Source: Acidobacteriaceae bacterium KBS 146
Lineage (GTDB): Bacteria > Acidobacteriota > Terriglobia > Terriglobales > Acidobacteriaceae
Direction: 5' to 3'
Assembly: GCA_000688615.1 (NCBI GenBank)
Contig: JHVA01000001.1
Coordinates: forward strand, 1,612,001 to 1,676,000
Length of the DNA: 64,000 nucleotides
Numbering within the stretch: position 1 is the first letter of the stretch; every line of letters starts with the position of its first letter. The notes under the pieces are model-generated. The model saw only the letters and a list, made by a program, of their open reading frames with translations. It had not been told where the DNA came from and searched no databases. Position numbers and translations under genes: made by a program. This document shows, in pieces, positions 53,480-64,000 of the stretch.

Positions 53480-55321
53480 ATGATCCGCTTTCTCGCCCTC
53501 TCCAGCGATCCGTGGAATTCGTCGAGTAATAATGGCTCTGTGTCGCAGCCCTCATCTCCTTCCCAGCAATATCTCGACCGGCAACGTACCCGTCAGCTCC
53601 GGGTCGCTCACTTTGAGGCGATCCACATCCGCCTCGGCAACCTTCGCCTCCTTCTGGTCCTCATCCAGATCGTCACCCTCTGGATTTACGTCCGCTCTCA
53701 CAGCTTCTCCGTCGGCTGGGCCTTGGCCCCCTCTGCCATCTTCATCGCCTTCGCCATCTATCACGCTAGAATTCTGCAAAGACAATCCGTCGCCAAACGT
53801 GCAGTCGACTTTTACAACAGGGGCCTCGCCCGCATCGAAGATCGCTGGCAGGGCTCGGGCGCACGCGGAGACCGCTTCGATATCTCCAGTCACCTCTACG
53901 CTGCCGATCTCGACATCTTCGGTCATGGAAGCCTCTTCGAGCTCCTCTCCGTCGCGCGCACCCGCATGGGCGAAGACGCCCTCGCTGCCTGGCTGCTCGA
54001 GCCGTCTCCTCCTGAAGAAATTCACCAGCGTCATCAGTCCATCACTGACCTGCGTTCCAGACTCGACTTTCGCGAAGACATGGCCACCTGCAGCGACAAA
54101 CTGCAGGCTGGCATTCATCCTGACGATCTCAAAACCTGGGCGCAGTCCCCCCTTCAGCTCACCAACCAGATCGTCCGCTGGTTTGCTCTTTCCCTCTCTG
54201 TCCTAATGATCGCGACAGCGATCTTCTGGGGAGCCACCGGCCAACGCGCTCCTTTCTTTCTCGTTCTCCTTCTCGAAGGCGTCATCGTCGCGATCCATCG
54301 TTCCAGAGTCCAGACGGTTCTCCACCAGGCCGAGCACGCCTTCGCTGACCTCAAGCTTCTCTCCTGCCTGCTCTCGCGAATCGAGAAGGAGGCCTTCGAG
54401 GCCGCCCCGCTCCAATCCCTGAAGGACAGTCTCTCTACCCATCGAGTCACCGCCTCCCACGCGATCGCCCGGCTCGACACCATCGTCCAGTACATCCAGT
54501 CGCTCGAAAATCCGCTGATGCGGCTCCTCGATATTCCCTTCCTTTACTCCGTTCAGCTCGCCTTCATAGCAGACTCCTGGCGTCATCAGTTCAACTCGGT
54601 CATCCCGCAATGGCTCTCCGCAGTCGCCCAGATGGAAGCCCTTCTCTCCCTCGCCACCTACAGCTTCGAGCATCCCGACGATCCCTTCCCTCAAGTCCTC
54701 TCCGGAGATCCCACCTTTGTTGCCACCGGCCTGGGCCATCCCTTGATTCCCAATGCCCGCTGCGTCCGCAACGACCTCGCCCTCAACTCCGAGCACAGGC
54801 TTCTCCTCATCAGTGGCTCCAACATGTCCGGCAAAAGCACACTCATGCGGGCCGCAGGCATCAACACGGTCCTCGCCATGGCCGGTGCACCCATTCGCGC
54901 CCACTCGCTGCAGCTCACTCCCCTTCGCGTGGGAGCCAGCATTCTCGTCAACGATTCGCTGCAGAAGGGAAGCTCACGCTTTTACGCCGAAATCACGCGT
55001 CTTCGCCACATTCGCGATCTTGCAACGCAGCGGCCACCGCTCTTCTTTCTCCTCGACGAGCTGCTTCAGGGAACGAACTCCCGCGATCGCCTCATCGGAG
55101 CCCAGGGCGTCGTGAACTCCCTGCTCGCAACCGACGCCATCGGCCTCATCAGCACCCACGACCTCGCGGTCACGCAGTTGAGCAGCAGCCTCATCCACAA
55201 CATGCACTTTCAGGACGAGATCGAGGACGGCAAGATGAACTTCGACTTCATCCTCCGCGAAGGCCCCGTAACCCGAAGCAATGGAGTCGCCCTGATGCGC
55301 CTCATAGGCCTCGACGTCTAA
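53480..55321 (+). CDS. Membrane-anchored MutS-family ATPase
   Basis: The 613-residue protein has the MutS ATPase at its C-terminus. Walker A is GSNMSGKST (about 444-452), Walker B with the following signature is FFLLDELLQGTNSRDR (about 523), and STHDLAVTQL is the switch. The MutS core and lever precede it. Unlike MutS or MutS2 it has hydrophobic helix pairs near 52-95 and about 235-275, predicting membrane attachment, and it lacks the mismatch-recognition domain and the Smr domain. Such proteins are annotated as MutS-like without proven repair activity. ATG at 53480 is the only sensible start, since the frame upstream runs antisense to ispD. Confidence 0.88.
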   Translation: MIRFLALSSDPWNSSSNNGSVSQPSSPSQQYLDRQRTRQLRVAHFEAIHIRLGNLRLLLVLIQIVTLWIYVRSHSFSVGWALAPSAIFIAFAIYHARILQRQSVAKRAVDFYNRGLARIEDRWQGSGARGDRFDISSHLYAADLDIFGHGSLFELLSVARTRMGEDALAAWLLEPSPPEEIHQRHQSITDLRSRLDFREDMATCSDKLQAGIHPDDLKTWAQSPLQLTNQIVRWFALSLSVLMIATAIFWGATGQRAPFFLVLLLEGVIVAIHRSRVQTVLHQAEHAFADLKLLSCLLSRIEKEAFEAAPLQSLKDSLSTHRVTASHAIARLDTIVQYIQSLENPLMRLLDIPFLYSVQLAFIADSWRHQFNSVIPQWLSAVAQMEALLSLATYSFEHPDDPFPQVLSGDPTFVATGLGHPLIPNARCVRNDLALNSEHRLLLISGSNMSGKSTLMRAAGINTVLAMAGAPIRAHSLQLTPLRVGASILVNDSLQKGSSRFYAEITRLRHIRDLATQRPPLFFLLDELLQGTNSRDRLIGAQGVVNSLLATDAIGLISTHDLAVTQLSSSLIHNMHFQDEIEDGKMNFDFILREGPVTRSNGVALMRLIGLDV

Positions 55322-55332
55322 ACCGAGCAGAC

Positions 55333-55784
55333 CTACAGAAGCATCATCTCGGTCGTCGCTTCAAATCCATACTGCTCATAGATCGGTCTGCCGGCGTTCG
55401 ATGCATGCAGGGAGATGACCCTGACACCATGCTGCCGCGCCTCTTCGACCGCCCGTTGCAGCAAATCGCGCGCGAGCCCGCGACCCCGAGCCTCGGGAGC
55501 GACGTAAAAATTCAGCAGATATGCCCGCAGCGGCTGCGGATCGCGCCAGTGGGGAGGAAAGTCCATCAGCCACAACCCCGCTCCCGCTCGACCGCCTCTT
55601 CGTCCTGAACCAGCCATCCCAGGTAGCGGCCATCGCGCAGCCGTTCCCTCACCCAGGGAATGAACGCCTCCGCCATCTCACGCAGCTGCCTCTCATCGCC
55701 ATGGCCCATCTCCGCAAACATCAAGCTTCGATGCCCGGCAATCAGCGCAGCATCCGCCTCCGTCGCAACCCTCGTCTCGAACAT
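55333..55784 (-). pseudogene. GNAT-family N-acetyltransferase broken by one frameshift
   Basis: From ATG 55784 the frame reads a GNAT N-terminus (RVATEADAALIAGHRSLMF ... YLGWLVQDEEAV) and ends prematurely at 55566. The next frame supplies AGAGLWLMDFPPHWRDPQ, then the acetyl-CoA motif FYVAPEARGRGLARDLL, ISLHASNAGRPIYEQYGF and a stop at 55333. The shift lies near 55580-55595 in a GC-rich GAGCGGGAGCGGGG-type run. Joined, the two parts give a normal ~150-residue acetyltransferase. A sequencing error is possible because both halves look otherwise intact. Confidence 0.85.
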
Positions 55785-55849
55785 CTGACAAGTATAAAAA
55801 TCTCGAAAGATTTGCTCCCTTTGCTCTACGATGAGCCGGGATCCAAATC

Positions 55850-56642
55850 ATGCCCCCCGTGCCTTCCTTTCGTTGCAGCCTCATCTCCACAGCGGCCATC
55901 CTGTGCGCCACACCGCTGATCGCGCAAACCCGCACAGCAACCTTTTCCGGCGTAATAACGGATACCGCTGGCATCGGAATCACCAGAGCGATCGTCCGTC
56001 TCGAGTCGAACCAAACCATCTTCGAGACCACCGCCTCCAATCAGGGCCGGTTTATCCTTCATGCTGCACCCGGGCGACTACACCCTCAAGGTCAGTGCCG
56101 AAGGGTTCCAGGCCCGTCAGCAATCTATTTCATTGCAGCCAGACGACTCAAAAGCTCAGGTCGCGTCCCCCGCTCTCCAACTCAGCCTGCCTGTCCTCAA
56201 TCTACGAACTGACCGTCTAGCCGTCTGCGAACCGCCTGCCTCTCTGTCCGGACTCGTCACCGACATCAGCGGTGCGGTCGTCGCCAACGCCATCGTCCGT
56301 CTGGAGTGTTCTCCAAACAAAACCACTCTCGAAGCCACCACCGGCGACGACGGCCGATACTTCCTCTATACCCACCCGGGGAACTACACCGTAACCGTTC
56401 ACTTCCCCGGTTTCGTCGTGCCGAAACAGGCGCTTCAACTGGACTCCGACACCCTGAAAGAACTGATCGTCAACGTTCAGCTCAACGTCGCCGGAGGCAG
56501 TGAAGTCCGCATTGAGCCAGGGTCCGTTTCCTCGCGCGAAGTCACCATCCTTCCAGGTTCCACCTCCACCCAGACTCTTCCGCTTCGCCCTCTCCCACCT
56601 CTGCAACTCCGCTCAGGTAGACTGCCAAAACCGGCTCAGTAG
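55850..56642 (+). pseudogene. Exported protein with two carboxypeptidase-regulatory domains, broken by a frameshift
   Basis: From ATG 55850 a signal peptide (LISTAAILCATPLIAQ) and the first beta-sandwich repeat (FSGVITDTAGIGITRAIVRLES) are read, then the frame is lost near 56055-56075. In the +1 frame HPGDYTLKVSAEGFQ completes repeat 1. Repeat 2 (LSGLVTDISGAVVANAIVRLE ... HPGNYTVTVHFPGF) follows to a stop at 56642. The alignment of the two repeats locates the shift between ILH and HPGDY. Joined, the protein has about 263 residues. Its role is unknown; these domains usually sit on receptors or surface proteins. Confidence 0.8.
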
Positions 56643-56728
56643 AGCATCTCCTCGAGGCGAAGATTCTCCGCACTCTCAAAGAGTGCGGCTCCGCCGGCTG
56701 CCGGGGTCCTCCCATAAAATCAATACCG

Positions 56729-57841
56729 ATGCCGCAATCCCCCACCCTTCCCTTCAGCCGCGACAACATCCGCCCAGGCGACCGAATATGCGTCGCCGTC
56801 TCCGGAGGTGCGGACTCCGTCGCCCTCCTGCTCGCTCTTCACGAAGCCAACACCGCCGCTCGTGACTCTCTCGGCGTCGGTCTCTCCGCCGTCCATGTCC
56901 ACCACGGCATCCGCGAAGCCGCCGAGTCCGAAGCCGATCTCTCCTTCGTGCAGGATCTATGCATTCAGCTCGACGTCCCCCTTCACATCCATCGCGCCGA
57001 TGTACCCGCTCGCGCCGCCCAGAACCGCGAGACCATTGAGGAGGCCGCCCGTGAGGTCCGCTATGCCTTCTTCCGAACCCTCATCGCCTCCGGCCACGCC
57101 GACTCCATCCTCACCGCCCACACCCTCGACGACCAGGCCGAAACCGTCCTGATGAAGCTGCTTCGCGGAGCTTGGACCGAAGGCCTTTCAGCGATCCATC
57201 CCGTCGTCACAGTCGAATCCGTCAGTTCGCCGCAATCTCAAAATCCAGCCCGATCTGGCCGAATCCTCCGCCCCCTGCTCGGGACCCGCCGCAGCGAGAT
57301 CGAAGATTTCCTCCAGGCTCGCCATCAGAGCTGGCGAACCGACTCCACCAACACCGACACGACCTACACCCGCAACCGTATTCGGCACGAGCTCCTTCCC
57401 CAGCTCCGCTCTTTCAACCCGTCCATCGACCAGACACTCGCCAACCTCGCCCAGCTCGCCCGCGAGGAGGAGTCCCGCTGGCGATCCGAACTCAGCCGCC
57501 TACTCCCGCAGCTTCTACTTCCAGGAAAGCCGGTCAGGGGAGGTGGTCGCGCCGTCGCTACAACCCCTGGCACCTCCGCCATCGCCATCGAACTCGACCG
57601 GCTCCGCACCCTCGACCCCGCCCTTCGCCGGCGCGTCCTGCGGGCAGCGGCTCGCCAACTGGGCTTCCGACTCAGCTTCGACGACACCACACGCCTGCTC
57701 GCTCTGGCCGGTTTCGCCTCACTCCCCACCGTGGCCGGGCGCACCGGAGCCTCCCTTCATCTCGCCGGCGGTCTTCGGGCCCAACGCTCTCCCCGCGAGC
57801 TCCGTATCTTCTCTGAATCTGTCTCAGAACAAAGACCTTAG
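56729..57841 (+). CDS. tilS: tRNA(Ile)-lysidine synthase
   Basis: The 370-residue enzyme has the PP-loop SGGADS at 25-30, VHVHHGIREAAESEA, and HTLDDQAETVLMKLLRG, all typical of TilS. It attaches lysine to C34 of tRNA-Ile(CAU) so that it reads AUA. The C-terminal substrate-binding part is present but short. The gene lies just upstream of ftsH, a common bacterial arrangement (tilS-ftsH). It starts 87 bases after the broken tandem-domain gene. Confidence 0.95.
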   Translation: MPQSPTLPFSRDNIRPGDRICVAVSGGADSVALLLALHEANTAARDSLGVGLSAVHVHHGIREAAESEADLSFVQDLCIQLDVPLHIHRADVPARAAQNRETIEEAAREVRYAFFRTLIASGHADSILTAHTLDDQAETVLMKLLRGAWTEGLSAIHPVVTVESVSSPQSQNPARSGRILRPLLGTRRSEIEDFLQARHQSWRTDSTNTDTTYTRNRIRHELLPQLRSFNPSIDQTLANLAQLAREEESRWRSELSRLLPQLLLPGKPVRGGGRAVATTPGTSAIAIELDRLRTLDPALRRRVLRAAARQLGFRLSFDDTTRLLALAGFASLPTVAGRTGASLHLAGGLRAQRSPRELRIFSESVSEQRP

Positions 57842-58352
57842 GAGAAAAGGGGAGGGTCACGTCTTCGAGCAAATCGAGGCGTTATCCGACCACCTTCAAA
57901 AAGGTGCCACTCCGACCGAAGTTCAGGCTGTTCCCATTCCAACCGATGTCCTTCCGATCAAGATCGAAAGGTGCCGTTCCGGCAAACGATTAAGACGTGT
58001 CATTCCCGAGCGGAGTGCGAAGCACGAAGCCTGGGAATCCCCGCATTTTGCAAGCGGTACCGACAATCTTCCCTGAGGCAACCCGAACGTCCAACCGCTT
58101 ACTGCATAGTTGCAGCGAAAAACCACGATTCCTCCCTGAATCCATATCCCTCGGAGTAGAATCTTAACCATCTGACGGTGTAGGACCGTTACCACGGTGC
58201 GCGCGGATCAAACCTGCTCTCCATGGAACCTTCCTTTATCGCTATCGTCTAACGATGTAGGCTCCCCTGAAGGCTCTGCGCATAAGGGTGCCGGGTCTGA
58301 CAAGCCGTCCACGCACTTACGGCAACGCAGACAAGGAAATGAGGAATACGCT
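57842..58352. other. tilS-ftsH intergenic region and ftsH leader
   Basis: The 511 bases hold a small stem CACCTT/AAGGTG near 57890-57905, repeat copy 3 at 57998, and an unusually long ftsH leader. TAGAAT near 58156 is a possible -10 box without a clear -35 partner. An in-frame extension of ftsH upstream to 58197 exists but does not resemble FtsH. Confidence 0.45.
57998..58054. repeat. Degenerate intergenic repeat, copy 3
   Basis: TGTCATTCCCGAGCGGAG, then TGGGAATCCCCGCATTTTGC, aligns with copies at 49186 and 52044. This is the longest and best preserved of the three. Confidence 0.6.
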
Positions 58353-60272
<1,920 letters not shown>

Positions 60273-60291
60273 ACCTTCAAACCCAGCATCA

Positions 60292-60327
60292 AAAAGAAGA
60301 GGCAGCCTGATGGCTGCCTCTTCTTTT
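60292..60327. terminator. Bidirectional terminator between ftsH and the manganese catalase gene
   Basis: A run of A, then GAAGAGGCAGCC, a TGAT loop, GGCTGCCTCTTC and a run of T form a perfect 16-bp stem with a 4-base loop. It has T-runs on both strands and serves both convergent genes. Confidence 0.93.
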
Positions 60328-60370
60328 CCTTTGAAAAAACCATAACCGCCAAAACCGATTTTGATGGTTA

Positions 60371-61246
60371 CTACGATTTCTTGGCTACGCTCTTCGTGCC
60401 TGCTTTGGATTTGCCGGAGGCCTTCTTGCCGATCGCCTCGTCCCCGGGTGAGGTCGTGGCTTTCTGGGCTTCGTCCTGCTTGCCGCGTGCCTCGCCATCG
60501 ATCTTCCCGTTGATGGTCTGAACCGAGAGTCCTCCTCCGGGAGCATCCATCTTGGGGTCGACCGCGTGCAGCCCATACGTGGACGTCCACGGTCCGCGCA
60601 TGTCGGTGTCGCCTTCATTTCCATCCCCGGTTGAGCCGTTGAAGTATTCGTCCACGATGCCCGGCGTTGGTTTAAGCATGCCAATGGAGAACATCGGCTT
60701 CTCCATGCTCTCCAGAGCCGCCTGGAAGGCTTTCATATGAGTGATCTCTCGGGTCATCAGGAACTGCAGTGTGTCGATCGACCCAGGGTCATCCGTATGG
60801 TCGATCAGACGCTCATAAACGATCTTGGCCCTCGCCTCGGCAGCGATATTGCTGCGCAGGTCGACGTCCAGCTCCCCAGTGATCTTCAGATAGGTTGATG
60901 TCCATGGGTTTCCCTGCGAATCGAAGAGGGCAACGCCTCCTCCCCCGGCGATGGTTACCAGAGGATCGGCCTCAGCGGCCTCCCGGTTGGTCTTCAACGG
61001 TTTGAGGTGCATCCGAATCAGGGCCCCCACGACCTCCAGATGGCTCAACTCTTCGGTGCCAATATCGAGAAGGAGATCTCTCCTTCCAAGGTCGTCGATA
61101 CAGTTCCACCCCTGGATCGTGTATTGCATGGCTGCCGCCAGTTCGCCATTGGCCCCACCGAACTGCTCCAGCAGCATGTTGCCAAACTTTACATCGGGCT
61201 CCCCGATATTAACGGTGTACATCAACTTTTTAACATGGTGATACAT
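60371..61246 (-). CDS. Manganese catalase
   Basis: The 291-residue ferritin-like protein has manganese ligands at Glu35, Glu66, His69, Glu137 and His170. The first three positions and the 33-residue spacing of the last two match the Lactobacillus plantarum enzyme. It decomposes hydrogen peroxide without haem. The C-terminal 35-40 residues are a low-complexity tail rich in Lys, Ala, Ser and Gly (EARGKQDEAQK ... KSVAKKS). ATG at 61246 with GAGGA 6 bases upstream is preferred over TTG at 61252. The gene converges with ftsH and is divergent from the lptE-like gene. Confidence 0.93.
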   Translation of the reverse strand: MYHHVKKLMYTVNIGEPDVKFGNMLLEQFGGANGELAAAMQYTIQGWNCIDDLGRRDLLLDIGTEELSHLEVVGALIRMHLKPLKTNREAAEADPLVTIAGGGGVALFDSQGNPWTSTYLKITGELDVDLRSNIAAEARAKIVYERLIDHTDDPGSIDTLQFLMTREITHMKAFQAALESMEKPMFSIGMLKPTPGIVDEYFNGSTGDGNEGDTDMRGPWTSTYGLHAVDPKMDAPGGGLSVQTINGKIDGEARGKQDEAQKATTSPGDEAIGKKASGKSKAGTKSVAKKS

Positions 61247-61360
61247 GGGCAATCCTCAAGATTAGTCTGCGTGCAGCGTACCTATGCTTCGATGCGCAAT
61301 CTGATGTGCCCGTTCACCGGTTTGCCCGATTGGCCGGGATGCGACAATAAAGGCAACAGC

Positions 61361-61879
61361 ATGAAGCGCCTCCTTGCCCTCTCTTTTCTGGTCTCTACGT
61401 TGCTGACGGGGTGTGGCTACCACACGACTGGATCGGCGACTCATATCCCGGCAAACGTACGCACTCTTGCGGTGCCAATCTTCTCGACGCGCACGCAGGC
61501 ATACCACACCGAGATGGCTTTCACCCAGGGCGTCATTCGCGAGCTTAATACCCGTACCCGGTATCGTGTTCTCAACTCCGACACGCCCGATGCAGACGCC
61601 ACCCTTCGCGGAACCATCCTCACCCAGACGATCACGCCGCTGACTTACGACGCCAATTCCAGCCAGTCCTCCAGCTACCTGGTTTCGGTGACGGCAAGCG
61701 TCCTCCTGACCGCTCACGACGGCAGCGTCCTCTACCGCAACGACGCCATCACCTTTCGGGAACAGTATCAGTCCACCCAGGACGTAAACACCTTCATCCA
61801 GGAAGGGTCCCCAGCTATCTCCCGCATGTCGCGGGACTTCGCCCAGATGGTGGTCAGCGATATGCTGGAGTCGTTCTGA
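61361..61879 (+). CDS. lptE: LptE-like LPS-assembly lipoprotein
   Basis: The 172-residue protein has a lipoprotein signal peptide with lipobox LLTGCGYH near 16-20. An LptE fold follows (ANVRTLAVPIFSTRTQAYHTE, FTQGVIRELNTRTRYRVL, ADATLRGTIL, VLLTAHDGSVLYRNDAITFREQY). LptE plugs the LptD channel that inserts lipopolysaccharide into the outer membrane. It is upstream of holA, the lptE-holA order seen in many Gram-negative bacteria. ATG 61361 is the start that gives the signal peptide. Confidence 0.85.
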   Translation: MKRLLALSFLVSTLLTGCGYHTTGSATHIPANVRTLAVPIFSTRTQAYHTEMAFTQGVIRELNTRTRYRVLNSDTPDADATLRGTILTQTITPLTYDANSSQSSSYLVSVTASVLLTAHDGSVLYRNDAITFREQYQSTQDVNTFIQEGSPAISRMSRDFAQMVVSDMLESF

Positions 61880-62032
61880 TCGCCGATCTCAGACAGGCTT
61901 CAACACTTTAGTTTCGACTTTCTTTCTCCATTTACGGCTTGAAGAACGCCGGGCAACAATGATTTGGAGAAACAGTGCTCCAAAGGCGATAGTAGAGAGA
62001 GGGCTTTCCCTCCGGCCAGCCCCGGGATTCTA

Positions 62033-63199
62033 ATGGCATCAACCCTTCGCAGCTTTGCCTCCACAGACCGGTTCGTTGCCGAGATCGCCTCGCCGACCTC
62101 CATCCGGCCCGGCTACGTTCTGATCGGCGATGAGATCTTTCTGTATGACCGGTGCCGCCGGGCAGTTCTCTCCAGCCTGATTCCGGAAGACGCCCGTGAC
62201 TTTTCTCTCCACGATCTCGACCTGGCAGAGACGAGCATCTTCGAAGCTCTGGACCGCGCGCAGACGCCGTCCCTCATGGCTCCGTTTCAAGTCCTCTTTC
62301 TCCGTAATCTCAAGACACTTTACGGTCGCGGCTCCAAGAAAGAGGAGTTTGCTGCCATTGACGCCTACTTTCGCTCTCCAAATCCGCAGGCACTCCTGCT
62401 CTTCGTCGCCGACCATATCCGCATCCCCGCCGATCTGCGCCGTATGGACTACCAAGACAAGGAGCGCTATGAGCGCATCCGCGAGACTCTTGGTGACTGG
62501 TGCGGCATCGTCGAGCTGGCTCGCGTCGATGAGAGCGATGCGGTCCGGTGGATCATCGACACGGCAGAGGGTCACGGTGTCCGATTCGATCCCGATGCCG
62601 CGCGCGAACTGGCCGACTCGTTGGGAGCCGACATGATGCTGATCTCCAGCGAGTTCGAAAAACTGCTTTTGTACGTGGGTGTTCGTGGAACCGAGGAGAT
62701 TGCAAGAAACCGTGTCACGCTGGGCGATGTGGAGACCATGGTGCTGGCCGCCAAGCAGCGGTCCCTGTATGAACTGACGGACGCCATCAGCGCCAAGGAT
62801 CGCGCTCGCGCACTGGCCCTGCTGCATGGCCTGCTCAACGCGTCGGATGGAGGCGAGGACGCAGCGATCGGGCACCTTTATATGCTGGCACGCACCTTCC
62901 GCCAGATGATGATCATTCTCGAGAAGAACGTTCGAGATTCCCGGGCCATCTGGCAGGCGCTGTGGCAGGGCTTTCGCATGCCGCCCTTTGCTGCCGAAGA
63001 TCTGATACGGCAGGCGCGCCGCTACAAATCACGCCGCGAGCTGACCCGGGCTCTCCGGCTGGTGGCGCGAGCAGATCTTGAACTGCGGAGTTCTCCGGTC
63101 AGTAAGGTCCTGGTGCTGGAACGTCTGGTGCTCGATCTGTGCGCGGAGCCAAAATCTGCGCTCTATGAGGCTTCCATGCAGTTCGCGATGGAACTCTAG
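62033..63199 (+). CDS. holA: DNA polymerase III subunit delta
   Basis: The 388-residue protein belongs to the clamp-loader delta family, with YVLIGDEIFLYDRCRRAV at the N-terminus, a middle RecA-like fold (FQVLFLRNLKTLYG, PQALLLFVADHIR) and the helical collar. Delta opens the beta clamp. It follows the LptE-like gene. ATG 62033 lacks a strong ribosome binding site, but an upstream in-frame ATG at 61964 does not fit the family. Confidence 0.92.
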   Translation: MASTLRSFASTDRFVAEIASPTSIRPGYVLIGDEIFLYDRCRRAVLSSLIPEDARDFSLHDLDLAETSIFEALDRAQTPSLMAPFQVLFLRNLKTLYGRGSKKEEFAAIDAYFRSPNPQALLLFVADHIRIPADLRRMDYQDKERYERIRETLGDWCGIVELARVDESDAVRWIIDTAEGHGVRFDPDAARELADSLGADMMLISSEFEKLLLYVGVRGTEEIARNRVTLGDVETMVLAAKQRSLYELTDAISAKDRARALALLHGLLNASDGGEDAAIGHLYMLARTFRQMMIILEKNVRDSRAIWQALWQGFRMPPFAAEDLIRQARRYKSRRELTRALRLVARADLELRSSPVSKVLVLERLVLDLCAEPKSALYEASMQFAMEL

Positions 63200-63256
63200 A
63201 GCTCGGGAAGTACAAACCTTCCCTATCACCGTCTAAGTCCATCTCAATAGTGCAAT

Positions 63257-63955
63257 TCATTTTGCGATTGCTACGGAAATTAGCGTGGAATCGCACTGGT
63301 TGTTCGCTTTGGGGTCTGCAATAAAGTAGATGACCTCTCCTTTGTCAACTCCGACCGATTTCACGCTGAATCCAGAAGAAGACAGAGATGTATCGCCTGA
63401 AGCCAGAACACTCGTTCCTTTTTCTACAGACCAGCGAACTCCATCACCGCATGGAATCGAGGGGTACAGAGACTTAATCGTGCCTTTGATATCTATCTTC
63501 AATTCCTGTGGGCTGCGCCATGCGACGACCGCAAGGCGAGTCGTTTCGGGATGCATCGTCATGCTGTGAGCTGGATGCGTACTTGAGAAAGGATCAAAAA
63601 TAGCATGATCGGTGAAATTGACCTCAACATGAGGGAACGCAGCCAGTGGATTCGATGGCTCCAACGTATCCCACCAGCAAGCCAAGCCGACCACCCCTGA
63701 GGAAGCAGGGCAGACAGCCGAGTATTTTGGCAAAAATTGATATGTGACCGGATCATGCACAAGGGAGGTACCTTCCATGAAGTACCAAACACCGTTCGCC
63801 TCTTGATTGAACGAAATCTGATTTGAGGTATCCAGTACATCCCCCGGTAGTTCCCATCTGGTCTTACTTCCGTGGTTATCCTTCCCGTCAATGTTTGCAA
63901 GGTCCTGTGTGAAGAGGCTGGTGCTTAGAACTAACAACAAAATAAGCGTTTCCAT
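63257..63955 (-). CDS. Secreted protein of unknown function
   Basis: The 232-residue protein starts at ATG 63955 with AGGAG 8 bases upstream and has a signal peptide (LILLLVLSTSLFTQ). The body has spaced Trp and Gly, ending in a beta-sandwich-like segment (VRWSVEKGTSVLAS ... GVDKGEVIYFIADPKANNQCDSTLI). A similar pattern occurs in carbohydrate-associated beta domains, but I cannot assign a family. A 6-bp GGGAAG/CTTCCC hairpin near 63206 separates it from the convergent holA gene. Confidence 0.8.
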   Translation of the reverse strand: METLILLLVLSTSLFTQDLANIDGKDNHGSKTRWELPGDVLDTSNQISFNQEANGVWYFMEGTSLVHDPVTYQFLPKYSAVCPASSGVVGLACWWDTLEPSNPLAAFPHVEVNFTDHAIFDPFSSTHPAHSMTMHPETTRLAVVAWRSPQELKIDIKGTIKSLYPSIPCGDGVRWSVEKGTSVLASGDTSLSSSGFSVKSVGVDKGEVIYFIADPKANNQCDSTLISVAIAK

Positions 63956-64000
63956 CGGTATCACTCCTAATCCTGACCAAGATTTGTGCTGTCGGAAAAG

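Noticed and set aside
58197..58352. N-terminal extension of FtsH from 58197
   Set aside because: No similarity to FtsH; TTG at 58353 has a good ribosome binding site and gives the usual length and membrane helix.

Overview
The window looks like a chromosome segment of an Acidobacteriota soil bacterium of the Granulicella/Terriglobus/Edaphobacter kind. This is judged from gene content only: three very large TonB-dependent receptors with an N-terminal carboxypeptidase-regulatory domain, a GWxTD-domain protein, a ToxR-like membrane regulator of a type typical of this phylum, many Tat- or Sec-exported glycosidases and peptidases, and moderate-to-high GC.

Region 1 (0-13 kb) is a carbohydrate and sugar-acid utilisation locus on the minus strand. 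In transcription order it holds a TonB receptor, a GH39-like glycosidase, an MFS sugar-acid permease, a rhamnonate-dehydratase-like enolase-superfamily enzyme, an AraD1/FAH-family enzyme, a 3-hydroxyisobutyrate-dehydrogenase-family reductase and a GH3 glycosidase. Gaps are tiny and there is one 4-base overlap. A FadR-type GntR regulator is divergent, and a perfect 15-bp palindrome lies in the shared promoter. The likely logic is polymer import, exo-cleavage, acid uptake, dehydration and keto-acid processing.

Region 2 (13-21 kb) is decaying. It contains a multiply frameshifted mpg (3-methyladenine DNA glycosylase) relic, a frameshifted TonB receptor ended by a strong terminator, an intact GWxTD/TPR protein, and about 1.4 kb of gene-poor DNA with a stop-riddled but protein-like frame.

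Region 3 (21-37 kb) holds a tandem universal stress protein, a Tat-exported glycosidase-like protein behind another TonB receptor, a divergent ToxR-like membrane regulator overlapping an organophosphate-type MFS transporter, a Tat-exported phospholipase C, a DUF2911 protein, an SDR oxidoreductase and a second Tat-exported glycosidase-like protein.

Region 4 (37-44 kb) is a PadR-TolC-RND-adaptor efflux operon with a palindromic candidate operator.

Region 5 (44-64 kb) is mostly core genome: tRNA-Ala(CGC), fbp with a coupled small gene, three exported peptidases (M13, M24, M14), an O-methyltransferase, ispD-ispF, a membrane-anchored MutS-like ATPase, tilS, ftsH, a manganese catalase, an LptE-like lipoprotein, holA and a secreted unknown. 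Two small genes here (a GNAT acetyltransferase and a tandem carboxypeptidase-regulatory-domain protein) are each broken by one frameshift. Three copies of a degenerate intergenic repeat occur at 49.2, 52.0 and 58.0 kb. No CRISPR array, rRNA, prophage or intact insertion sequence was seen.
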